A DNA stretch of 39,360 nt from Gemmatimonadota bacterium. Its GTDB lineage: Bacteria; Gemmatimonadota; Gemmatimonadetes; Longimicrobiales; Gaopeijiaceae. Positions 33,001 through 39,360 of this stretch are shown here, piece after piece. The position numbers and the translations under genes are program-made. The stretch spans positions 1 through 39,360 of the forward strand of contig JAURER010000025.1 of NCBI GenBank assembly GCA_030827315.1, given 5' to 3'. Position 1 is the stretch's first letter. Each line of letters begins with the position of its first letter. The notes under the pieces were generated by a model. That model ran no database searches, was not told the origin of the DNA, and was given only the letters and a program-made list of their open reading frames with translations.

Positions 33001-36000
33001 GAAATGCGTGCGCACGTCGTATCCGAAGCCCGACGCCGGTGGCGGCGCCATTGTGTCGGTCCCGGCCACGGCCGGGCTCGCTGTCGTCTCGTTCATGAAC
33101 GTCGTTTTCGTTGCGCCCGCCGCCGCACCGACCGGCTCCGCAGCCGGCCACACGACCTCGGGAGAGTGAGCATGAAGGCGCAGCACCGCGCCCTCGGGCG
33201 AAGCCGGGGGCCGGCCTCCCTCGCGGAGCGCGCCCAGGCGGGCGGTGAAGGTCTCGAGCACCATGGGCACGCCGATGGCCCACAGACGGGCCACGGACCG
33301 AGCGACGGCCTCGAGGCCGGCGCCCTCGTGCGGGTCCATGGCGACGACCGTGTGGGGACGTCCCTCGAGGATCCGCCCGATCGCGCCGGTGAGGATCGCC
33401 CGCGGGCCGTGCTCGATGAAGATGCGCACGCCGTCCGCGTACGCCTGCTCCACCGTCTTCGGAAAGTCGACCGGGTCGATCGCCTGCTGCGTGATCGCGT
33501 CGGCCGCGGCCTTCCGCGTGGGCACGTACGCGCGGTTGCCCGCATTCGTGTAGAAGCGCACGTCGGGCACCCTCCGCGTCGAGCGCACGTGCACGCGATG
33601 CCACGTCTTCTCGAAGGGTGCGAGCGGGGGGCAGTGCACCACCATGTCGAGGCCGAGGTCGATCGCACGATTGCGGCCGACCTTCTCGACGACCCTGTCG
33701 CACCCGTCGGCATCGCCCCCGATGACGACGTCTTCGTAGTGGTGGATGACCGTGACGTAGACGCGCTCCTCGCCCCGCATCGCCTCTTCGACCACGGCGA
33801 GCGGCGCGGCGATGCGGTAGTTGCGCCAGCGTGGCACTTCGCCCTGCGGCAGCCCCCAGAACTCGGCCGCCGACCGGCACTCGCCGGTCAGCTGGTTCAC
33901 GTACATCTCGGAGTCGTCAATCTCCGCGAGCATGTCGTCGAGGTCGTGCCACACGCCGAACGCCATGAGCGAGTTGGTCTCGCCGGACGACAGACCGAGG
34001 GCGACTTCCGGCTTCATGCCCAGGATGTCGCGCGTGAATTCCGTGTGCGCCTGACACACGAACGACGACCCCATGAGCTGCGTCGCCGGCGAGAACGAGG
34101 TGATTTCGGCACCGTACAGCGTCGCGGCCAGCGTGGGCGTGCCCGCGAAGCGCGCGGCGAGGTTGTGCCCGATGCGCGGGAACGCGAGCAGCAGGTCCCG
34201 CGCCGCTCCGGGATAGGCTGCGGCAGCGCCCGTGTAGCAGAAGGCGACCTCGCCCTCGGGCGTTCCGCGCCCGAAAAAGACGCCGGGCGCCACCGGCTCT
34301 CTCCCTGCGCGCAGCTCCCCGGCCACCCAGCGGCGCATGCGCTCGACGTCCTCGTCCCCCTTTCCCACGAGCGCGAGCCGGACGTCGCCCTCGAAGGCGT
34401 CACGCCCGGTCTCGACGACTCCCGCGAGCGCGTCAAGCGACTCCGCGGCGAAGAAGCGCACCAGCGGCGCGTCGACCGGGCTGATCGCCCGGGCAGTGGC
34501 CACGGGGGCGCGCAGCTGCACCGTGCCGCGCACGCCCGTGAACGACTCCACCTCGACGCGGGTGTGGACCCCCTCGATGCGACGCGGCGCCGGCCATGCA
34601 CCGGCACGATCGAGCGTGGCTCCGAGGTGGGCCGTGATCGCGCCGACGGCGACGTGGAGCAGCCCCGAGGCACCGTGCGCATGCCCGAAGCGTGCGGTCA
34701 CCTCGCTCTGGCCCCTCGCCGGGACGAGCGAAAGGTCGACCGTCCCACCCTCCGGAGTGTCCGCATCTTCCACGAGCGACGCGAAGATCGGGTACCCCTT
34801 CTCCGTGGCATCGGTCTCGCGCATGAGCACCAGCGCCACAGCGGCATCGCCGGGCTTCCGGCGATCGTCGGGGAATACGGCGTCCGCGGCGGCCCGGTGC
34901 GCGGCCTCGTGCGAAAAGTCCGAGGCGCCCACCACGGCGGCGTCGATCTCCCCGGCCTGCAGCGCACGCACGGCCAGCTTCAGCGCCTCGGTTCCCGACA
35001 GCTCCTCGCTCGCGACCGTGAAGCCGGGCGCACGCCAGTCCTGCTGCGCATGAACGCGGTTGGCGGGAATGTTCGGCATGCAACCGATGACTCCGGCCGC
35101 GGTCAGATGCCTCGCGGCCTTCTCGTTGGCCGCGCGCCATCCGTCCATGTCGACGTCGGGACTGAGCAGCTCCCGCAGGCGGACCCGGAGGCCGTGCCGG
35201 GCAGCCTGAGGGTCGACGCACATCCCGACGTAGACGCCCGTCCGGTCCGGATTCAGTCCACCGACCTGCCCGAGGGCCTCCTCGAGCACCGCCAGGATCG
35301 ACGTCTGCTGCGCGAGGCTCTCCTTGAGGTCGTTGGGCGGGAACCCGAGCCTGCCCATGGGGAGCACGATCTCGTCGGTCCGGGTGCTCCCACCCCGCCG
35401 AGCGTCCACCACGCGGCGCACGAAGTCGGGGAGCCCCACCGTGTCTCCGGCAATGACCCCGAGCGCCGAAATCGCGATGGCCGGCGCCTTCTTCGGCCGT
35501 GCGTCGCGCGCCTTCCTGCGCGCCGGACTCTCTCCCGTCCATTCCTCGACCAGCAGATGGGCGTTGTTGCCACCGAAGCCGAAGTTCGAGATCGCGGCCC
35601 GGCGCGGTCGCCCGTCGGTCTCCCATGGCTCCGCACGGGCAAGGAGACGGAACCCATGGCGGGCGATCGCCTCGAGCGGCTCGTCGCAGGGTGTAGGCGG
35701 AAAGAGGCCCGCCTCGAAGCAGCCGAGGACCTTGAGCAGGCTCGCGATCCCGGATGCCGTGATGGGGTGCCCGATGTTGGCCTTCAGCGAGCCGATCACC
35801 GGCTTGGGCCCGTCACCCAGCAGCTGGGTCAGGGATTCCAGCTCAATCGTGTCGCCCCGCGGCGTACCGGTCGCGTGACACTCGATGTAGTCGATGTCAC
35901 TCGGAGAGAGGCCCGCCCGCGCGTACGCAGCCCTCATGGCCCGCAGCTGCCCGTCCACGGCCGGGGCGAGGAACCCGCTCTGCCTGCCGTCGTTGGAGAG

Positions 36001-36855
36001 CCCAACGCCCCGGATGACGCCGAAGATCCTGTCACCGTCCCGGACGGCGTCGTCGACGCGCTTGAGGGCCACCAGCCCGGCACCCTCGGCCGGAAGCAGG
36101 CCGTCTGCGCCCCGGTGCAGTGGACGGGAGCGGCCGCTCGGGCTGAGCGCCTGCAGGGCGGTGAAGCCCAGGTGAATGAAGAGCGGATCGGCCCGCGCCA
36201 CGCCACCGGCGAGCATGAGGTCCGATTCGCGGTCCTGGAGACGCCGGCACGCAATCTCGAGCGCGTAGAGCGAAGAGGCACACGCCGCGTCGAGCGCGAA
36301 GACGTCTCCATCGAGGCCGAACGCCCGGGCCACGACATGAGCCGGCCCACCCGAAGAGAAGCGGTTCCGCGGATCGGACGAGACGCCGGCCCGTCCCGGG
36401 GCAGGGGCATTCTCGCCGTGCCCCAGCCAGAAGTCTTCGACCCAGCGCGTGTGCTCGACCGTCGGATAGGAGAGGTTCCCGATGACCAGGCCCGACCGGG
36501 GAGGCATGGAAGAGACTCTCGCCTCCCGCAGCGCCACGTCCGCACACCACAGAAGCCACTGCGTCAGCGGATCGAGTCGGTCTGGACGCTCGACCCGGTC
36601 CTCGAACGCGCCCGGATCGAAGACCCGGTCGAAGCCGGTCACGTAGCCGCCGCGGTTGCTCACGACGTACTCGGCACCGGGCCCGGGAGACTTCACGGAT
36701 AGGAGCCGCCGCGAGTCCATCCCCCACGCTCCCTCCGGTGCCTCGTCGATGAGCACGCGCGCGTCGCGCACAGCCGCGAACAGCGTCTCCGGGTCGAGCG
36801 CACCCGGCAGTACGCAGGCGCGTCCGATGATGGCGATCGGCTCGAAGCTACTCAT
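30067..36855 (-). CDS. pfaC: PfaC-like polyunsaturated-lipid synthase subunit: KS-CLF-AT-(DH)2
   Basis: A 2262-residue multidomain enzyme. The ketosynthase (about 5-440) has a full triad: C192 (LDAACASS), H327 (ECHATGTPRGD) and H363 (KANIGH). A second KS-like chain-length-factor domain (about 458-790) lacks the active Cys (VASEELSGTEAL). An acyltransferase (about 865-1200) has S956 in GLSSGE and His1074 in VVHCPPL. An Ala/Pro linker (1215-1460) follows. Four hot-dog folds then make two dehydratase pairs: GRMVPGVVIESGQADL near 1555, WFYDGHFKNDPCMPGTL near 1755, WYFEEGQGHMPF near 1965 and WYFKAHFYEDPVQPGSL near 2150. No ACP or terminal acyltransferase is seen. AT inside PfaC recalls the myxobacterial Pfa3 layout, which differs from the marine PfaB/PfaC split. 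It starts 24 nt after the PfaA-like gene, with GGAG before the ATG. Confidence 0.93.
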   Translation of the reverse strand: MSSFEPIAIIGRACVLPGALDPETLFAAVRDARVLIDEAPEGAWGMDSRRLLSVKSPGPGAEYVVSNRGGYVTGFDRVFDPGAFEDRVERPDRLDPLTQWLLWCADVALREARVSSMPPRSGLVIGNLSYPTVEHTRWVEDFWLGHGENAPAPGRAGVSSDPRNRFSSGGPAHVVARAFGLDGDVFALDAACASSLYALEIACRRLQDRESDLMLAGGVARADPLFIHLGFTALQALSPSGRSRPLHRGADGLLPAEGAGLVALKRVDDAVRDGDRIFGVIRGVGLSNDGRQSGFLAPAVDGQLRAMRAAYARAGLSPSDIDYIECHATGTPRGDTIELESLTQLLGDGPKPVIGSLKANIGHPITASGIASLLKVLGCFEAGLFPPTPCDEPLEAIARHGFRLLARAEPWETDGRPRRAAISNFGFGGNNAHLLVEEWTGESPARRKARDARPKKAPAIAISALGVIAGDTVGLPDFVRRVVDARRGGSTRTDEIVLPMGRLGFPPNDLKESLAQQTSILAVLEEALGQVGGLNPDRTGVYVGMCVDPQAARHGLRVRLRELLSPDVDMDGWRAANEKAARHLTAAGVIGCMPNIPANRVHAQQDWRAPGFTVASEELSGTEALKLAVRALQAGEIDAAVVGASDFSHEAAHRAAADAVFPDDRRKPGDAAVALVLMRETDATEKGYPIFASLVEDADTPEGGTVDLSLVPARGQSEVTARFGHAHGASGLLHVAVGAITAHLGATLDRAGAWPAPRRIEGVHTRVEVESFTGVRGTVQLRAPVATARAISPVDAPLVRFFAAESLDALAGVVETGRDAFEGDVRLALVGKGDEDVERMRRWVAGELRAGREPVAPGVFFGRGTPEGEVAFCYTGAAAAYPGAARDLLLAFPRIGHNLAARFAGTPTLAATLYGAEITSFSPATQLMGSSFVCQAHTEFTRDILGMKPEVALGLSSGETNSLMAFGVWHDLDDMLAEIDDSEMYVNQLTGECRSAAEFWGLPQGEVPRWRNYRIAAPLAVVEEAMRGEERVYVTVIHHYEDVVIGGDADGCDRVVEKVGRNRAIDLGLDMVVHCPPLAPFEKTWHRVHVRSTRRVPDVRFYTNAGNRAYVPTRKAAADAITQQAIDPVDFPKTVEQAYADGVRIFIEHGPRAILTGAIGRILEGRPHTVVAMDPHEGAGLEAVARSVARLWAIGVPMVLETFTARLGALREGGRPPASPEGAVLRLHAHSPEVVWPAAEPVGAAAGATKTTFMNETTASPAVAGTDTMAPPPASGFGYDVRTHFGTGNGASRPGTGAAPAAAAGTAAVTAPRAATAPSTAVGSAPTAPGAPAGTGNSALDLFQAVADTHARFLREQVETHERFLRMGLGGALSTGVTPPAGAPVHSPPPAVRSPDLRVVVEGAASGVSAAPPTAAPPAPPAPPVAATPAAPGFGAPTPAAAPAATGAKKAPAGPTPLIPIHPPIDRSAMPKTVFLSREQLEVHAGGNISEIFGELFEQQDGYERQVRMPEPPLLFADRALTIEGEPGTMKKGRVVTETDVRDGVWYLHAGRMVPGVVIESGQADLLLISWLGADFLNRSDRVYRLLGCDLTFYGELPKPGETLTYDIYVDGHAKTGDVRLFFFHYDCYIGDRLLISVRNGQAGFFTDEELADSGGVLWDAEDDEPDPDARLDPAPCVSTRRSFTHDEVQSWVDGDAWACFGDGFEMAACHTRTPNIPGGRMKLIDHVPVFEPQGGPWGRGYLRAEAHVPADAWFYDGHFKNDPCMPGTLMADAATQALSFMMAAMGFTIARDGWRFEPIPGQVARFLCRGQVVPDGAHDLDYEVFIEEIIDGDLPEVYASLLCKSDGFKVFQCRRFGMRLVPDFPLTTKREFLVGAEGIRYVGPGDSDVRGDYEAMLSCAWGRPSDAFGRMFTKYDGPTKCPRLPGPPYHFVSSVVSVDVAPGSAPNEGTLVSTFDIDPKAWYFEEGQGHMPFAVLVEALLQPCGWFASYCNFFRDTEGDVAFRNLDGEKCILHKPVGPDQGTLTLTTKLTRFAKAGGTSIVFFDVVCADAEGPVMTLTTDFGFFSPKILEDQRGLPTTDEMRARRDAPSPVPEISLLDGGGALAHLPGMASGRMRMLDKVTGFWADGGDAGLGRIRTWQQIHYDAWYFKAHFYEDPVQPGSLGLEALVQSARALVHMKGWLDGIENPVWEHPVVGFPLAWRYRGQVVPKRDHVVTEVEALKLEIVEGESVTVEIFGTQWVDGLRIYEVPSFAIRVRAGGK
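32583..32612 (+). repeat. Short in-frame tandem repeat in the PfaC-like linker
   Basis: The 9-mer CGGGCGGTG is repeated 3.3 times. Read on the minus strand it encodes Ala-Pro-Pro units (APPAPPAPP) of the flexible linker before the hot-dog domains. Slippage here would change linker length by three residues without breaking the frame. Confidence 0.85.
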
Positions 36856-36879
36856 GACCGGCTCCGCCGATTCGCCCGA

Positions 36880-39360
36880 TCACGCGCCCGGTGCGTCGAA
36901 CCGCACCTCGCGAAGCTCCGCGACCAGGTCGCCGTCCTCGGTGGCGAGCACGAAGTCGAACAGCGTCCCGCCTTCGGTCTTCCGCGCGCGGAAGGCGGAG
37001 CGCAACTGCTCCGGAATGGACTCCAGGCGGTGCACCACCATGGTGCCCATGCTCGCGAGCTTCTGCATGGCACCGGTCTTGTGGTGTGTCCAGAGCTCAC
37101 CGAGCTGCAGGAGACTCTCGAACGCCGCCGGATCGAAGCCGCGGGCCAGCCCTCTGGGCGCCCACCCGATGGACGGTGCGCCCCGGATCAGCGCCATGCC
37201 GCCCTCCTCCGAGATTCCTTCCAGATCAACGATCGAGCGACTGCTGCCGGTACCTCCGTGCAGCGTCGCGTACGCCGCGCCGGCCTCGAGCGGCCAGGGC
37301 TCCAGGCCGGCCGACGGGACCTGTGGGGGCGGAGCTGCTCCGTTCTCGTCGTACCGTACGCGCGTCTCGTGATGCGCGTTGCCGGCCGAGTCGCGGAAGA
37401 TCAGGTGGTAGCCTGGGATCGCGGCGACGATGGGCTGGATCTCCACCTGTCCCCCACCCGTCAGCGCCGCGCCGGCCTCGCGGACCCCGATGATGAAGTC
37501 CTCGAGAACCATGCGCATGGTGCGGACCGGCTTGAGCGCCTCACCGAGCCGGAACGCGAAATCGGCGACGAGCGCCGGCGCGAGAGAGAAGGCACCCGTG
37601 CCTTCCGCTTCCTCGTCCACAGGGGGCGCCGCGAAGGTCAGCCTGTAGGCTCCCGCCGGGAACGACGGGGCGGCGAGCACCACGCGCTCCACGCCGGCCC
37701 CCGGCTGCCCGAGCTCGTCCACGAAGAACTGCGCTCCGACGTCGACGTCGAGCAGTGCGATCCCCTGCTTCTCGAAGTGCGCCGCCAGGCCCGCGTCGAC
37801 CATGCCCCCGGCCCACGGGCCCCAGTTGTACGACCGGACGCGGCACCAGTCCCCACGCCGGTGGGCTTCGGAAGCCGCCACCTTGTTGAGCACCTCGTTC
37901 GCGGCGGAATACGCGGCCTGCCCGGCGTTACCCGCCCGGGCGGCGATCGACGAGAAGAGCGCGATCACCTGGATCGGGTCTTCCCTGGTCGCCTTCAGCA
38001 GCACCGACAGGCCGGTAACCTTGGGTGCGAACACGTCGGCGACGCGGTCCGGCGTCATGTCGGCAATCGCCTTGTCACGCAGCACACCGGCTCCGTGAAC
38101 GATGCCGTCGATCGAGCCCCACCGGTCACGGACCTGATCAAGCGCGCTGTCGACCTCGTCCGCGTTGGTGACGTCCGCGCTCACGTACATCGTCTCGATG
38201 CCGCGAGCGTCGAGGTCCGCGAGGGAGAGCCGCACTTCCGCGCTCGCGGCGAGCGACGCGGCCTTTTTCTGGAGACCGGCCAGCTCCACCTTGTCACCTC
38301 GCTTCGCGGCGGCGGCGGCGAGCGCGGCGGTGATCTTCACCGCGTCGGTCGTGAGCGGAACGCCCTCCGGCCACTCCGCGAGCGCCGACCGCCCGAGCAA
38401 CGCCAGGCGCAGCTTCCACGCCTCGGCGAGCCGGGCCACGGAACTGGCCGTGACCCCGCGGGCGCCACCTGACACGACGAGCACGGAGCCGGGCTCGAGC
38501 GGCGGAGCTTCGCTTCCGCCCCTCACGGTCATGGGTTCGATGCCGACGACGGAACGCGTTCCATCGGCGGCGATCCCGACCTCGAGGGCTGGCCCCCCCA
38601 GGAAGAGCTCGTCGAGGATCTCCTCGGCGGCGCTGTCCGGGTCGGCCACGTCGATGGCCTTGAGCGATGCGCCCGGCCACTCGCGCGCCGCCGTCTTCAC
38701 GACACCGGCGAGCCCCGCGGCCCACGCGCCGTCGCCGGGGTCACCGGTGAGACCGAAGTCGCCCCCGGACGACTGGATCGTCACGAAGAGGCGCTCGGCC
38801 GGGTCCGGGTGCGAAGCGACCATCCGTGCTGCCCGGATCGCGCTCTGGTGCACCTCGATGGAGGCTTCGGGGCCGGGCTTGTACTGACCGAGCCCGGCGA
38901 GACAAATGACCGCTCGTGCGTTCGGCGACGACTCCGACACGACCCGCGCGCCGACACCGCGACTGCGCAGACCCTCTGCCAGCGCCGCCGCGAGTTCGGG
39001 GTGCTCGCCCGTGATCTCGACGGTGACTCCGTCGGTGAGCGTGGACAGACCGAAGCCCGGCCGGAGCTCCTGCACGATCCGCGGCACGAAGCACGAGACC
39101 GACGACGCGTCGACCACGCTCGGGGTCATCGCCCGCTCGACCACGGGCGACGGTGTAGCCATCACAGGCGCGGGCTCCGCGGCCGGAGCCCCGGCCGTCG
39201 ACACGCCGGAGAGACGGTCGGCCACGTCGCGCAGCGTTCGCAGCGTCGCCAGCTCCGACGGCGCGATCTCCGGCATCCCCGGCAGACGCGACTGCAGCTC
39301 CGACAGGATCTCGACCTGCTTGATCGAGTCGATCCCCAGACCGGCCTCCATCTCCATGTC
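36880..39360 (-). CDS. pfaA: PfaA-like polyunsaturated-lipid synthase subunit, C-terminal part: ACP-KR-DH (partial)
   Basis: The gene runs off the right edge; 826 C-terminal residues are visible. They begin inside an acyl carrier protein: GLGIDSIKQVEIL has the phosphopantetheine Ser. After a Pro/Ala linker comes a ketoreductase with an inactive N-terminal half (about 85-280) and an NADPH-binding half. The latter has VVSGGARGVT at 294-303, HGAG at 421, S469-S470, and the catalytic Y483 with N487 in YSAANEVLNK. A dehydratase-like hot-dog region fills about 590-825. The order ACP-KR-DH at the C-terminus matches PfaA, whose KS, malonyl-transferase and further ACPs would lie beyond the window. The SIKQVE form of the carrier motif is close to the usual PUFA-synthase SIKRVE. 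It is the first visible gene of the operon. Confidence 0.92.
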   Translation of the reverse strand, partial: DMEMEAGLGIDSIKQVEILSELQSRLPGMPEIAPSELATLRTLRDVADRLSGVSTAGAPAAEPAPVMATPSPVVERAMTPSVVDASSVSCFVPRIVQELRPGFGLSTLTDGVTVEITGEHPELAAALAEGLRSRGVGARVVSESSPNARAVICLAGLGQYKPGPEASIEVHQSAIRAARMVASHPDPAERLFVTIQSSGGDFGLTGDPGDGAWAAGLAGVVKTAAREWPGASLKAIDVADPDSAAEEILDELFLGGPALEVGIAADGTRSVVGIEPMTVRGGSEAPPLEPGSVLVVSGGARGVTASSVARLAEAWKLRLALLGRSALAEWPEGVPLTTDAVKITAALAAAAAKRGDKVELAGLQKKAASLAASAEVRLSLADLDARGIETMYVSADVTNADEVDSALDQVRDRWGSIDGIVHGAGVLRDKAIADMTPDRVADVFAPKVTGLSVLLKATREDPIQVIALFSSIAARAGNAGQAAYSAANEVLNKVAASEAHRRGDWCRVRSYNWGPWAGGMVDAGLAAHFEKQGIALLDVDVGAQFFVDELGQPGAGVERVVLAAPSFPAGAYRLTFAAPPVDEEAEGTGAFSLAPALVADFAFRLGEALKPVRTMRMVLEDFIIGVREAGAALTGGGQVEIQPIVAAIPGYHLIFRDSAGNAHHETRVRYDENGAAPPPQVPSAGLEPWPLEAGAAYATLHGGTGSSRSIVDLEGISEEGGMALIRGAPSIGWAPRGLARGFDPAAFESLLQLGELWTHHKTGAMQKLASMGTMVVHRLESIPEQLRSAFRARKTEGGTLFDFVLATEDGDLVAELREVRFDAPGA

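Noticed and set aside
29737-36702. A 2321-codon open frame on the plus strand opposite the PfaC-like gene
   Set aside because: The translation is Arg/His/Gly-rich and low in normal fold features, while the minus strand encodes clear KS, AT and hot-dog motifs. Long antisense frames are expected at this GC content.

Overview
The window is a high-GC bacterial chromosome segment with 21 protein-coding genes and two gene remnants. I see no tRNA, rRNA, CRISPR array or insertion sequence. The gene style points to Gemmatimonadota. Many exported proteins have signal peptides ending in Ala-Gln, such as AAQ, ALAQ, LSAQ and TAQQ. There is a remnant of the serine/threonine kinase plus beta-propeller family that is abundant in that phylum, and many secreted amidohydrolases, a PQQ lipoprotein and a DUF5117-type metalloprotease. 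This placement is an inference from gene style; no marker gene is present.

Region 1 (1-10722, minus strand) is rich in envelope hydrolases. In transcription order it has an AEC-type transporter, an N-acyl-D-amino-acid deacylase lipoprotein, a serine beta-lactamase/D-aminopeptidase-like enzyme with a Tat signal, an amidase with a Tat signal and lipobox, and a PhoD phosphatase that overlaps the amidase by 4 nt. After a gap come an M19 dipeptidase, a DUF1028-TPR protein, a collapsed kinase remnant and the start of a probable S9 peptidase. Together they suggest breakdown of extracytoplasmic peptides and amides, perhaps including D-amino-acid material.

Region 2 (10937-17573, plus strand) holds a three-gene molybdenum hydroxylase resembling the periplasmic aldehyde oxidoreductase PaoABC, in the order 2Fe-2S subunit, Moco subunit, FAD subunit. 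The FAD subunit has a cysteine insert that fits an extra [4Fe-4S] cluster. A large secreted metzincin-like metalloprotease follows, and a strong hairpin closes the region.

Region 3 (17681-25996) has mostly single-gene units: a Vms1/eRF1-like (baeRF) protein, a 64-residue cysteine-rich zinc-ribbon protein, a DUF1028-amidohydrolase fusion, a PQQ-type beta-propeller dehydrogenase lipoprotein, a DUF4139 protein and a SnoaL-like lipoprotein. A scrap of a response regulator lies at 26022-26177.

Region 4 (26219-39360, minus strand) is the most striking part: one tight transcription unit for a polyunsaturated-fatty-acid/secondary-lipid synthase. It contains the 3' half of a PfaA-like subunit (ACP-KR-DH, running off the window end) and a complete 2262-residue PfaC-like subunit (KS, chain-length factor, acyltransferase, long Ala/Pro linker, four hot-dog folds). 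An Sfp-type phosphopantetheinyl transferase able to activate the ACPs follows, then a glyoxalase-like protein, a secreted L-asparaginase and an unrecognised helical protein. The enoyl reductase expected for such a pathway is not in the window and may lie beyond its right edge.
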